Shown: positions 34,375 through 42,761 of the stretch, piece by piece
Position numbering within the stretch: the stretch's first letter is position 1
Layout: each line of letters starts with the position of its first letter
Source of the DNA: Cystobacter fuscus DSM 2262
Lineage (GTDB): Bacteria > Myxococcota > Myxococcia > Myxococcales > Myxococcaceae
DNA length: 64,000 nt
NCBI RefSeq assembly: GCF_000335475.2
Contig: NZ_ANAH02000006.1
Location: 1-64,000 of the forward strand
Direction of reading: 5' to 3'
Program-made: the position numbers and the translations under genes
Notes under the pieces: generated by a model
The model's database searches: none
The model's input: only the letters and a program-made list of their open reading frames with translations
What the model was told of the DNA's origin: nothing

Positions 34375-36006
34375 ATGAGTCATTACTCGTCTCTGTGGTT
34401 CAAGCGTGCATTACGCATCTGTGTGGCCCTGCTTATCCTACCGGTGGCTGCATTCGCCCAGACGCTTCCGCCGGCGCCGCAGGTGGCCGGCCAGATCACC
34501 ATCGGCTGGAACCTCGGGAATACACTCGAGGCCATCTGCGGTGAAACCGCGTGGGGCAACCCGACCGTCACCCAGCAGTTCATCAACAGCGTCAAGGCCG
34601 CTGGGTTCAATGCCGTGCGCATTCCCGCTGCCTGGGATTGCCACGCCGATCAGAGCACGCTCACGATCGATCCGGCATGGATGACTCGCGTGAAGGAGGT
34701 GGTGGACTACGCCTACGGCCAGGGGATGTATGTGATCCTCAACATCCACTGGGATGGTGGCTGGCTCGAGGAACACCCGTTGTATTCGCATCAACAGGCC
34801 GTCAACAAGAAGCAGCGCGCCTACTGGACGCAGATCGCCAACACGTTCAAGGGCTACAACGAGCGCCTGCTGTTCGCCGGCACCAACGAGGTACATGCCG
34901 ACTACGGCACGCCGACGACCGAGCACATCACCGTGCAGCAGTCGTATCTCCAGACCTTCGTCGACGCCGTGCGCGCGACGGGCGGGAACAACGCATCACG
35001 GACGCTCGTGGTGCAGACCTACAATACGAACAGCTGGCACGGCCTCGATTACTTCTCCCTGCCGTCGGACACGATCGCCAACCGGCTGATCGTCGAAGTC
35101 CATCACTACGATCCCTACGACTACACGCTGAACACAAACAACACGTGCGCGTACTGGGGCGCCCCCTATCCGGTGCAGGGCGCATGCTCCTGGGCGCAGG
35201 AGGCCTACCATGACGACCTGTTCGCGCGTGTGAAGGCGAAGTGGATCGCCCAGGGGGTCCCGGTGATCATCGGCGAGTACGGCGTGGCGACGCGTCCGAA
35301 CCTCAACCTGGAATCGCGGCAGTACTACCTCGAGTACGTCAATCGCGCCGCGGCTGCCAACGGCATCAAGACCTTCTACTGGGACAACGGCGTCAACCCC
35401 GGTCAGACCAACGGCTTCGCCTTGTTCAACCGGAGCAACGGGGCCGTCGTCGATCAAGGCGCCCTGGATGCCATCCGGCGAGGCGCCGGTCCCGTCAACC
35501 CGAACAGTTTCACGCTCACGGTCACTAAGTCGGGCGCGGGCGGCGGCACGGTGACGTCGTCGCCGTCGGGGATTGATTGTGGAAGCACGTGCGGCGCGAA
35601 CTACTCGAGCGGTACCTCCGTGACCCTCTCCGCCGCCGCGGCGAGCGGCTCGACGTTCGCGGGCTGGAGTGGTGCATGCAGTGGCACGGGAACCTGCACG
35701 GTGTCGATGACGGCCGCGCGTTCGGTGACCGCGACGTTCAACACGAGCGGAGGCAGCACGACGTGTTCCAACCCCATCACGTTCTCGGGCAGCACGGGCA
35801 ACTTCAACACGACCGGCGCCGCGTGCTATCGGACCAACGCCAACATCAACGGTTGGGGTTGCCACAACTTCGACGGCCGGACGGTCACCGTCGGTGGGCA
35901 GGCGCGAACCTGTAGCCAGATGCCTTTGACGCGCTCGTCCGACGGTTACTACTACTTCGCCGTGTCGGGTGGGGAGTATTCGTGGGCGGGCTTGTACACG
36001 TGGTAG
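34375..36006 (+). CDS. Secreted GH5 endoglucanase with InlB-like repeat and C-terminal Trp/Cys module
   Basis: Signal peptide ILPVAAFAQ, then a glycoside hydrolase family 5 TIM barrel (~30-365). The N-terminal IGWNLGNTLEA, the acid/base region LLFAGTNEVH, VEVHHYDPYD and the nucleophile region VIIGEYGVA are all present, so the enzyme should hydrolyse beta-1,4-glucan. A Gly-rich repeat domain (about 378-455, with the GGTVTSSPSGIDCGSTCGA to CTVSMTAARSVTATF pattern) is of the kind found in secreted bacterial proteins. A final ~75-residue module with four Cys and several Trp/Tyr (INGWGCHNFDGRTVTV, SWAGLYTW) probably binds carbohydrate. Composition is less G+C-rich than the neighbours. It joins PL11 in a plant-polysaccharide theme. 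Confidence 0.93.
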   Translation: MSHYSSLWFKRALRICVALLILPVAAFAQTLPPAPQVAGQITIGWNLGNTLEAICGETAWGNPTVTQQFINSVKAAGFNAVRIPAAWDCHADQSTLTIDPAWMTRVKEVVDYAYGQGMYVILNIHWDGGWLEEHPLYSHQQAVNKKQRAYWTQIANTFKGYNERLLFAGTNEVHADYGTPTTEHITVQQSYLQTFVDAVRATGGNNASRTLVVQTYNTNSWHGLDYFSLPSDTIANRLIVEVHHYDPYDYTLNTNNTCAYWGAPYPVQGACSWAQEAYHDDLFARVKAKWIAQGVPVIIGEYGVATRPNLNLESRQYYLEYVNRAAAANGIKTFYWDNGVNPGQTNGFALFNRSNGAVVDQGALDAIRRGAGPVNPNSFTLTVTKSGAGGGTVTSSPSGIDCGSTCGANYSSGTSVTLSAAAASGSTFAGWSGACSGTGTCTVSMTAARSVTATFNTSGGSTTCSNPITFSGSTGNFNTTGAACYRTNANINGWGCHNFDGRTVTVGGQARTCSQMPLTRSSDGYYYFAVSGGEYSWAGLYTW

Positions 36007-36020
36007 GCCTCGGCGCATAG

Positions 36021-36059
36021 GCGGAAGAGGAGCGCTCTCCTGCGGAAGAGGAGCGCTCC
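36021..36059. repeat. Tandem 17-bp repeats with palindromes, possible shared terminator
   Basis: The same 17-base sequence occurs at 36021-36037 and 36042-36058; each contains the near-palindrome GGAGCGCTC(C). The pair sits between the convergent GH5 and carbonic anhydrase genes and can form an intermolecular or terminator-like hairpin. No T-run follows. Confidence 0.5.
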
Positions 36060-36078
36060 ACGCCCCGGGGCGGAAGGC

Positions 36079-36732
36079 TCAGCGCTGGGGCGCGTCGAAG
36101 AAGTCGACCTTTCCGGTGTCCAGCGAGTACTCCGCGCCCACCACCAGCAGCCCCTCCTCCTGGATGAGCCGCTCGAGCATCCGGCTGGCGTGGCGCAGGT
36201 GGGAGCAGGACTGCCGCACGTTGGCGCGCACGGCCTCCTGCACCAGGCGCTCCTGCACCACGTCCGGACCGGCGGCGCTCACCACGCTCTCCACCGCGGG
36301 CCGGCACCGGTCCACGATGTCGTGGATGTTCTCCGACGGCGCGCCCACGCTGTGCTGGATGAAGTCCAGCGTGGCCTTGATGGCGCCGCAGCGCGTGTGG
36401 CCCATCACCACCACCAGGCGCGTCCCGAAGGTAGCCGCCGCGAACTCCACGCTTCCCACCAGCGAGGGCGCCACCACGTTGCCCGCCACGCGGATGACGA
36501 AGAGATCCCCGAGCCCCTGATCGAAGACGATCTCCGAGGGCACCCGGGAGTCCGAGCACGAGAGGATGACGGCGAACGGAGTCTGCCTCGCGGCCAGCGA
36601 GGCTCGCGCCGACTGGCCGATGGCCGTGTCCATGCTTCGCACGTTCTGGACGAAGCGGTGGTTGCCGTCGCGCAGACGCTGGAGCGCTTGATCGGCAGCA
36701 AGGGGAGCGGGAGGAATGCCTGCGATGGTCAT
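36079..36732 (-). CDS. Beta-class carbonic anhydrase
   Basis: It interconverts CO2 and bicarbonate. Zinc ligands and catalytic dyad are intact: Cys, Asp and Arg in CSDSR (near 59-63), and His and Cys in MGHTRCGAI (near 111-115). The surrounding family phrases (FAVILSCSDSRVPSEIVFDQGLGDLFVIRVAGN, GSVEFAAATFGTRLVVVMGHTRCGA) are well conserved. At 217 residues it is full length. It lacks a signal peptide, so it is cytoplasmic. It is convergent with GH5 and divergent from the NSS transporter gene, about 130 bp away. Confidence 0.95.
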   Translation of the reverse strand: MTIAGIPPAPLAADQALQRLRDGNHRFVQNVRSMDTAIGQSARASLAARQTPFAVILSCSDSRVPSEIVFDQGLGDLFVIRVAGNVVAPSLVGSVEFAAATFGTRLVVVMGHTRCGAIKATLDFIQHSVGAPSENIHDIVDRCRPAVESVVSAAGPDVVQERLVQEAVRANVRQSCSHLRHASRMLERLIQEEGLLVVGAEYSLDTGKVDFFDAPQR

Positions 36733-36863
36733 GTCCGCAAGCCTCTCTTCCTAGGAGGGGTGCCGTCCAGTGAGATTCGCAGGCGCCTTGGGGAGTGTGA
36801 CGGGAACAGGGCCATGGTAGAGGCTCCCGCCCCCGGGGCGCACCGCGCCCGGGCCCCACGCTC

Positions 36864-38231
36864 ATGCCCGAACCTACCCCCACGAAGCGGGATGCCTTCG
36901 GCTCCTCCCTCGGAGCTTTCGCCGCGACGCTCGGCTCCGCCGTCGGCCTCGGCAACATCTGGAAGTTCCCCTACCTCACCGGCTCCAACGGCGGAGCGGC
37001 CTTCGTGCTCACCTACCTGCTGGCGGTGGCGCTCGCCGCGCTGCCGGTGATGGTGGTGGAGCACGCCATCGGCCGGCACCTGCGCGTGGACGCGGTGCAA
37101 GCCTACGCGCGCATCGTGCCGCGCCAGCGCTTCTGGGCCGCCATCGGCTGGGCGGGACTTGCCTCGTCGCTCCTCATCATGGCCTTCTACACGGACGTGG
37201 CCGGGTGGGTGCTGGCCTACGTCTTCAAGTCGCTGGGTGCCTTCGTCTCGGGCGCGCCCCTCACGCCCGCCACGTTCCAGGCGCTGGTGGGCGGCACGTG
37301 GGAGCCCGTGCTGTGGCAGCTGGCCGTGCTGACCATCACGGTGGGCGTGGTGGCCGCGGGTGTGTCGGGTGGCATCGAGAAGGTGACCAAGACACTCATG
37401 CCGCTGTTGCTGCTGCTGCTGCTGGCCTGCGACGTGCGCGCGCTCACGCTGCCGGGTGCGTCGGCCGGCGTGGCCTACCTCTTCACGCCCGATCTCTCGA
37501 AGCTCTCGAGCGCGGTGCTGCTGTCGGCCCTGGGGCTCGCCTTCTTCAAGCTGTCGCTGGGCATGGGCACCATGACGACGTACGGCTCGTACCTGCCGGA
37601 CGACACGCGCCTGGTGCCCAATGCGACGCGCGTGGCGCTCGCCGACACGCTGGTGTCACTGCTGGCGGGCCTGGCCATCTTCCCGGCCGTCTTCGCCCTG
37701 GGTGACACACCGGCGGGCGGCCCGGGCCTGCTCTTCGTCACCATCCCGCGCGTCTTCGCGCAGATGCCCGGCGGCGAGCTCTTCACCGCCCTCTTCTTCG
37801 TGCTCGCGGCGGTGGCCACCCTGGGCGCCATGGTCAGCCTGATGGAGGTCCCCGTGGCGTGGCTCATCCGCTCCGCCCGGCTGCGCCGCCCCACGGCCGC
37901 GCTCCTCACCGCGCTGTTCATGGCGGTGCTGGGCATCCCCGCCACCCTGTCGCAGGGGCCGGCGCTCTCGCACCTGCGCGTGCTGGGCCGGGACCTCTTC
38001 TCCCTCTTCGACTTCGTGTCCTCCAATGTCCTGCTGCCGCTGGGCGGTCTGGCCGTCACGGTGGTGGGCGGCTGGCTCGTCCCGCGCGCCGTCCTCCGCG
38101 ACGAGATGAGCAAGGGCCACGGCGAGCCAGCCTGGTACGACGCTGGGGTCCACGTCCTGGTCCGTTACGTCACCCCCGTGCTCATCCTGCTCATCCTGCT
38201 GCACAGCCTGGGACTCCTCGGCGGCACCTGA
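36864..38231 (+). CDS. Sodium-dependent transporter, NSS (SNF/LeuT) family
   Basis: This inner-membrane symporter probably brings in amino acids with Na+. The first helix carries the family signature SLGAFAATLGSAVGLGNIWKFPYLTGSNGGAAF. About eleven to twelve membrane spans follow, including the SLGMGTMTTYGSYLPDD segment of helix 6-7. At 455 residues it matches bacterial LeuT/MhsT-type proteins, which are shorter than eukaryotic neurotransmitter transporters. No coupled gene or regulator is adjacent, so the substrate is unknown. ATG 36864 is the only start close to the conserved N terminus; upstream there is no strong ribosome-binding site. Confidence 0.93.
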   Translation: MPEPTPTKRDAFGSSLGAFAATLGSAVGLGNIWKFPYLTGSNGGAAFVLTYLLAVALAALPVMVVEHAIGRHLRVDAVQAYARIVPRQRFWAAIGWAGLASSLLIMAFYTDVAGWVLAYVFKSLGAFVSGAPLTPATFQALVGGTWEPVLWQLAVLTITVGVVAAGVSGGIEKVTKTLMPLLLLLLLACDVRALTLPGASAGVAYLFTPDLSKLSSAVLLSALGLAFFKLSLGMGTMTTYGSYLPDDTRLVPNATRVALADTLVSLLAGLAIFPAVFALGDTPAGGPGLLFVTIPRVFAQMPGGELFTALFFVLAAVATLGAMVSLMEVPVAWLIRSARLRRPTAALLTALFMAVLGIPATLSQGPALSHLRVLGRDLFSLFDFVSSNVLLPLGGLAVTVVGGWLVPRAVLRDEMSKGHGEPAWYDAGVHVLVRYVTPVLILLILLHSLGLLGGT

Positions 38232-38358
38232 GCAACGGGGACCGCGGGAAATCCGTGGGTCAGAGGTGCGCCATCCTCCCAGGACGACGTCTCCTGCGCG
38301 GACCAGGCGCCATGCAGCCGCGTCGGGTTCGTCCTGGGCCCCTGGGAGCGCGCGGGCG

Positions 38359-39066
38359 CTACGCGGGAGGCCCACCGCCGTACAGCGTCTCGGCGCGGTG
38401 GAAGAGCACCCAGGAAGTGATGATGTATTTGTCACCCGAGCGCGGGACATTGCCCCGGTGGGTGTGGGTGAACCCCGCGGGGAAGATGAGCATCCGGCCG
38501 GCTTTCGATTGAACCTTCTTCTCCTGGTAGAAGAACTCGGTCTCGCCGCCATCGCTCACGTCGTTCAGGTAGAACTGGAACGCGAGGACTCGGTGCAGGG
38601 GCTCGCAGCTGGCATCCTTGGGAAAGATCTCCGAGTGCCAGTGCGGATAGCCCCCAGAGCCCTGGAGGTATTTCTGCACCTGGAGGTTGCCGTAGCGGTA
38701 GACCGTGCCGATGAGCTGATCGAGGACGGGACCCTGCAACTGGGAGAAGCTCTCCCGGGTGATCGTCATCAACTGTCCCGTCTGGGGGTGCTTCATCGAC
38801 AGCGAGACGGCGCCGACCAGGGCATACAGGTACCTGGTCAGGTAGCTCCTGAGCGGAGGGAAGGCACGATCCAGGAGGAGTCGGAGCGGCTCCTGGTATT
38901 CGGGGTGGGCGTTGAGCAGGAGATCGTAGCTGTCCTTCTTGCTCAGGTCGACACCGCCCCCGGTCTGGCCTCGATGCTTGTGCGGACTCCGCTCGAAGCG
39001 CTTGATGATGTCCTGGCAGAGCCCGGGAGGAAGCACGTCGTCGTGGACTTCGATGAAATCGGTCAT
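38359..39066 (-). CDS. 2-oxoglutarate/Fe(II)-dependent oxygenase, prolyl-4-hydroxylase-like
   Basis: The ATG at 39066 follows GGGAGG at nine bases; a longer in-frame start at 39141 lacks such a site. The C-terminal half carries the double-stranded beta-helix: a first metal motif reads HWHSEIF (His-x-Glu rather than the usual His-x-Asp), then LAFQFYLNDVSDGGETEFF, the distal His in FTHTHRGNV, and DKYIITSW, where the Lys would bind the 2-oxoglutarate carboxylate. The family hydroxylates proline or other residues, or small molecules. It is a 235-residue cytoplasmic protein with no signal. It is convergent with the NSS transporter; the subtilisin gene upstream runs the same way with a 93-bp gap. 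Confidence 0.85.
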   Translation of the reverse strand: MTDFIEVHDDVLPPGLCQDIIKRFERSPHKHRGQTGGGVDLSKKDSYDLLLNAHPEYQEPLRLLLDRAFPPLRSYLTRYLYALVGAVSLSMKHPQTGQLMTITRESFSQLQGPVLDQLIGTVYRYGNLQVQKYLQGSGGYPHWHSEIFPKDASCEPLHRVLAFQFYLNDVSDGGETEFFYQEKKVQSKAGRMLIFPAGFTHTHRGNVPRSGDKYIITSWVLFHRAETLYGGGPPA

Positions 39067-39159
39067 GGCGGTGGCCTCCCTGTCTACCCGCGATGCACAC
39101 CGGGGACCGTGGGATGAGGCCACGGCCCCCAGTGGGTTCATCCGTGCGTCAGCGGCGTC

Positions 39160-40332
39160 TTACAGCGAGCCCTTGTTGAGCAGCTTGTTGGGCGTGCCGG
39201 AGATGTTGCTGGTGACGGCGTTGCTGGTGGCGTTGTTCTTCAGCCAGGCGTCGATGGTGGCCTGGGAGGCGTCACCATAGGTCGCCTTGTAGAGCGCGGC
39301 CACGCCGGCCACGTGCGGAGAGGCCATGGAGGTGCCGCTGATGGTGTTGGTGCTGCCGTTGGACCAGGTCGAGGTGATGCTGGAGCCCGGGGCGTAGATG
39401 TCCACGCAGCTGCCGTAGTTGGAGTACGAGGCGCGGGCGGTGGTCTTGGTGGTCGCGGCCACCGTGGTGACGACCGGGGCGCTGGCTGGCGAGTAGTTGC
39501 AGGCGTCGGCGTTGTCATTGCCCGCGGCCACGGCGACGAACACGCCCGCGTTGGCCAGGTTGGTCACCGCCGTGTTGATGGTGGAGGAGTAGCCACCGCC
39601 CAGGCTCATGTTGGCCACGGCCGGCTTGACGTGCTTGGTGCGTACGTAGTCGATGCCGGCGATGACACCCGAGTTGGAGCCAGAACCATTGCAGTCCAGA
39701 ACGCGCACGCCGTGCAGGGAGACGCCCTTGGCGACGCCGTAGGTGGAGCTGCCCACCGTGCCGGCCACGTGGGTGCCGTGACCGTTGCAGTCCTGGCCGT
39801 TGCCGCCGAGCGCGTCATACACGGCGGTGGCGCGGCCACCGAAGTTCGAGTGGCTCGTCAGGATGCCCGTGTCGATGATGTACGCGTGCACACCGGCGCC
39901 CGTGCTGGTGTACGAATAGGTGCTGTTGAGCGTGCTGGAGGTCTGGTCGATGCGATCCAGGCCCCAGGTGGCGCCCGTCTGGGAGGCGGTCGTCGAGACG
40001 AACTGGTCCTCCTCGACATACTCGACGTTGGGATTGTGGCGCAGGGCGCGCAACTGGGTCTCGTTCAGCGTCACCGAGAAGCCATTGACGGCCTGCGTGT
40101 ACACGAGGTTCGGCGAGACGCCCAGGACGGCCGCCACGGAGCGGGCCTGCGCCCCATCCCTCAGCTTCACGATGTACTCACCCTCCAGGCGCATGCCCGG
40201 AACGGCCTGATGCAACGGTGCCACGCCTTGGCCGAGCTCCTCGGGCTCGACCGCCATATCCATCTCATTACCACCGCAAGCCGCCAGGGACAGCACAGAG
40301 CCAAGGAACAGCACATTACGCGTCGCGCGCAT
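39160..40332 (-). CDS. Secreted subtilisin-like serine protease (S8, proteinase K-like)
   Basis: The 390-residue preproenzyme has a lipobox-like signal ([10 protein letters not shown], Cys19), an I9-type inhibitory propeptide ([11 protein letters not shown] to VEYVEEDQ, about 50-108) and the S8 domain. The catalytic triad is complete: Asp in AYIIDTGI (near 152), His in [10 protein letters not shown] (near 183) and Ser in [12 protein letters not shown] (near 335), with the oxyanion Asn in AVAAGNDNA. The Cys positions resemble proteinase K/aqualysin relatives. It probably digests prey proteins outside the cell. If lipidated, the prodomain would be anchored and the mature enzyme released on cleavage. 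A regulatory-looking region with dyads lies upstream. Confidence 0.95.
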   Translation of the reverse strand: MRATRNVLFLGSVLSLAACGGNEMDMAVEPEELGQGVAPLHQAVPGMRLEGEYIVKLRDGAQARSVAAVLGVSPNLVYTQAVNGFSVTLNETQLRALRHNPNVEYVEEDQFVSTTASQTGATWGLDRIDQTSSTLNSTYSYTSTGAGVHAYIIDTGILTSHSNFGGRATAVYDALGGNGQDCNGHGTHVAGTVGSSTYGVAKGVSLHGVRVLDCNGSGSNSGVIAGIDYVRTKHVKPAVANMSLGGGYSSTINTAVTNLANAGVFVAVAAGNDNADACNYSPASAPVVTTVAATTKTTARASYSNYGSCVDIYAPGSSITSTWSNGSTNTISGTSMASPHVAGVAALYKATYGDASQATIDAWLKNNATSNAVTSNISGTPNKLLNKGSL

Positions 40333-40713
40333 GGAGTCTTCCTTTGTGACTACTGATGTATGGGGAGGGGGATTCGCTTCACGATTGAAGCGGGCGCAAC
40401 CCTATAGCAGAAGCAACTCAGTTGCAACTGCGCGACCTCGGTTTCCCTGAACCAACTGGGGAAACGTGAATTTCGAGGAGGACTGTAAAATCACTCGCCC
40501 AAGGGGGACCTACCGCGGGAGCTGAACTTCACCAGGACTCTGGAATGAGGAGTGCTGGTGCGAGGCGCCGTCGGCCTCCTGGACGGATGGAGGTGCCGCT
40601 CGGCTGGAAGCGCTGGCATGACGCAACCCGCCAATCGCTGCCATGTAAATACCACCAAGATACGGGTGCCGCGGCTTCCAGCAGGAGCCGCGCCTCCAAC
40701 CGCCATGGCCTCA

Positions 40714-40728
40714 TTTCGCCTAGCGAAA
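40714..40728. promoter_or_regulatory. Operator-like palindrome 1 (TTTCGC-N3-GCGAAA)
   Basis: Perfect 6-base arms with a 3-base spacer, 153 bp upstream of the secreted hydrolase start. It is identical in arms and spacer length to a second site whose centre is 36 bp away. IclR-family regulators often bind palindromes of this style, and an IclR gene lies downstream. Confidence 0.6.
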
Positions 40729-40748
40729 CGGACTGTGAAACATGGGCT

Positions 40749-40765
40749 GTTTCGCATGGCGAAAC
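40749..40765. promoter_or_regulatory. Operator-like palindrome 2 (GTTTCGC-ATG-GCGAAAC)
   Basis: Perfect 7-base arms with a 3-base spacer, 116 bp upstream of the secreted hydrolase start. It partly overlaps another inverted repeat (GAAACA at 40737-40742 with TGTTTC at 40748-40753). Together with palindrome 1 it forms a paired operator arrangement. Confidence 0.65.
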
Positions 40766-40880
40766 CCACCGTATCGCAACGGCTGACCTGACCACCCTGG
40801 CTTGATTTTCTGTATTCCCCATGTAGTGTCTCTGATTGCCTGGGGATGCGGTCCGCCCCTCCCAGGCCAGGGGAGAAATC

Positions 40881-41765
40881 ATGAAAGCGACGGCAGGTTC
40901 CAGGATCCTCGTTGCGCTGCTCTTGTCCATGGCGTGGAGCTTCTCCGCCCAGGCCCAGAGTCTGACCAGCTTCACGGCGACGTACAGGGGCGGCAGTGGC
41001 GCCATCTGTGGCACGACGTACAGCATCATCGGCAAGGAGCCGTTGTCCTCGCAAAGCAGATACCCGGTGTTCATCTACACGGTGGGCACCACGGAGGGGT
41101 TCGATCATTCCTCGGCGATGGCCGCCGTCGAGGAGATGGCGAGCCGCGGCTATGTCGCGGCCACCGTCGAGTATGACAACGCCACCTTTGGCACCTGCTC
41201 CACGCTCGAGAGCCGCGCCAGGTGCATCTTCGATTCGACCCGCTCGACCAGCGCCATCAACACGATCTGTTCGCGCGCCAAGGCGGATTGCTCCAAGGGC
41301 GTGGTCGTGGCCGGATTCAGCCAGGGGTCCATCATGGCCATCCTGGCCAAGAACCATGACGACCGGGTGCGGGCCGCCTATGGGCTGGGAGCGGGCGTCG
41401 AGTATTCCGTCTACGATCTCCGCTCCTGCGTCGCCAATGGCAACCGCTCATTGCCGGGAGACCGGCTCCGGGTCGTGAATGGAGAAAACGACGCGTTCAT
41501 GGGCTCGACCGAGCTCACCGTGCGCAGCCAGATCCAGGCCATGACGGGGCTGTCCTGCCCGTTGGCGACCTCCTGCTTCCGCGACAACGGCAGCGGCTGG
41601 TACATCGTGGAGAATTCCGAGGCCTCGGATGGAGTCGCCGACCACTGCTACATGCGTCAGGGAAGCTGCGTTGGCCTGACGCTGGACCAGAAGTGGCGCA
41701 CGGGGACCTACGACTGGTCATTGAGGACCAACCTGAATTGGCTGACGCAGTTCACCCAGCCCTAG
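40881..41765 (+). CDS. Secreted alpha/beta hydrolase
   Basis: GGGGAGA precedes ATG 40881. A signal peptide (LVALLLSMAWSFSAQAQ) is followed by an alpha/beta-hydrolase-like fold. The nucleophile elbow is GFSQGS (Ser near 150), preceded by a strand (GVVVA) and followed by IMAILAKNHDDRV. Six or more cysteines (for example CGTTYS, CSTLESRARC, CSRAKADC, CPLATSC) suggest disulfides and an extracellular location. The family contains esterases, lipases, cutinase-like and polyester hydrolases; the substrate cannot be chosen from the sequence. Two strong palindromes lie upstream and an IclR regulator gene follows 170 bp downstream, suggesting substrate-responsive control. Confidence 0.75.
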   Translation: MKATAGSRILVALLLSMAWSFSAQAQSLTSFTATYRGGSGAICGTTYSIIGKEPLSSQSRYPVFIYTVGTTEGFDHSSAMAAVEEMASRGYVAATVEYDNATFGTCSTLESRARCIFDSTRSTSAINTICSRAKADCSKGVVVAGFSQGSIMAILAKNHDDRVRAAYGLGAGVEYSVYDLRSCVANGNRSLPGDRLRVVNGENDAFMGSTELTVRSQIQAMTGLSCPLATSCFRDNGSGWYIVENSEASDGVADHCYMRQGSCVGLTLDQKWRTGTYDWSLRTNLNWLTQFTQP

Positions 41766-41866
41766 CGAAGAGGACGGCGTGGGCTCTCCGGTGTTCACCT
41801 GCCTGGAGGCGCCCACGAGACCCTGGACGAGCCCGGGAGCCTGACGCCCAGCCCTCCCCCACTCCT

Positions 41867-41883
41867 TGTTCTCCAGGCGAAAC
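41867..41883. promoter_or_regulatory. Degenerate IclR-type half-palindrome before the IclR gene
   Basis: The right arm GCGAAAC (41877-41883) is identical to that of palindrome 2; the left arm (TGTTCTC) matches at only 4 of 7 positions. It lies 53 bp before the IclR start and could serve autoregulation; chance is quite possible. Confidence 0.25.
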
Positions 41884-41935
41884 TGAACTCCGCGCGCGTT
41901 GACCCGAAGTCTTTGGAGCGCCTAACGTCCCGGGC

Positions 41936-42733
41936 GTGGGACTCCTGCACGATCCGGACGAGGAAGAGGCCAAGGACCGCCAGTTCGTGACGGCACTGGC
42001 GCGCGGGCTCGAGGTGCTCCGTGCGTTCACGCCTCACACCCCGCTGCTCGGCAACCGGGAGCTCGCGGCGAGCACCGGCCTGCCCAAGCCGACCATCTCC
42101 CGACTGACCCACACCCTGACCCGACTCGGCTATCTCAAATATTCGGAGCGCTCGGGAAAGTACCAGCTCGGCACGGGAGTGCTATCGCTGGGCTACGCGG
42201 CGCTCTCCAGCATGGACGCCCGCCAGATGGCCAGGCCCCTGATGCAGGAGATGGCCCACCAGGTCAACGCCATGGTCTCCCTGGGCACCCGAGACCGGCT
42301 CAGCATGGTGTACGTCGAGCACTGCCGCTCCCCCTCCGCGGTGACCGTGCGCCTCGACGTGGGCGCACGCATTCCGCTGGCGACCACGGCCATGGGGCGG
42401 GCGCTGCTCGCCACCCTGCCCGAGTTGGAGCAACGTGTGATGATGGAGCGCATCGCCAGGCAGGAGCCGGACCAGTGGCCGCGCCTGCGCGACGGCATCG
42501 AGCAAGCCCTCGAGGAGTACCGGACCCATGGGTTCACGCTCTCCGTCGGTGAATGGACGTCGGATGTGAATGCCGTGGGTGTCGCCCTCATCCCGCCCGA
42601 TGGCAGTCAGGTCCTGGCGTTCAACTGCGGCGGCCCCTCGTGCCAGCTGTCTCGCGAGCGCCTCATGAATGACCTCGGCCCTCGTCTGGTGGACCTCGTC
42701 CGCGGCGTCGAGGCAGGACTCCTGCGCCGCTGA
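41936..42733 (+). CDS. IclR-family transcriptional regulator
   Basis: The 265-residue protein has an N-terminal winged helix-turn-helix (about 20-80; LARGLEVLRAF, NRELAASTGLPKPTISRLTHTLTRLGYL) and a C-terminal IclR effector-binding domain (about 95-260; MARPLMQEMA, RLDVGARIPLATTAMGRALLA, VNAVGVALIPPDGS). IclR proteins bind palindromes and respond to small organic acids or breakdown products, either activating or repressing. The start is a GTG at 41936 without a strong ribosome-binding site, so the exact N terminus is uncertain. The gene follows the secreted hydrolase in the same direction and precedes a beta-helix lipoprotein gene; all three may form one regulated unit. Confidence 0.93.
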   Translation: MGLLHDPDEEEAKDRQFVTALARGLEVLRAFTPHTPLLGNRELAASTGLPKPTISRLTHTLTRLGYLKYSERSGKYQLGTGVLSLGYAALSSMDARQMARPLMQEMAHQVNAMVSLGTRDRLSMVYVEHCRSPSAVTVRLDVGARIPLATTAMGRALLATLPELEQRVMMERIARQEPDQWPRLRDGIEQALEEYRTHGFTLSVGEWTSDVNAVGVALIPPDGSQVLAFNCGGPSCQLSRERLMNDLGPRLVDLVRGVEAGLLRR

Positions 42734-42761
42734 AAGGCGCATCCCCGTGTACACTGGCTTC

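Larger units (their letters stand above)
40333..40880. other. Intergenic region with several dyads between divergent protease and hydrolase genes
   Basis: This 548-bp stretch carries no convincing gene. The protease-proximal part has GCAACT-C-AGTTGC (40413-40425), overlapping the palindrome AGTTGCAACT (40420-40429), and a GTTTCCC/GGGAAAC inverted repeat (40441-40447, 40459-40465). The hydrolase-proximal part has the two TTTCGC-N3-GCGAAA palindromes listed separately. The overlapping short ORFs here look non-coding. Confidence 0.6.
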
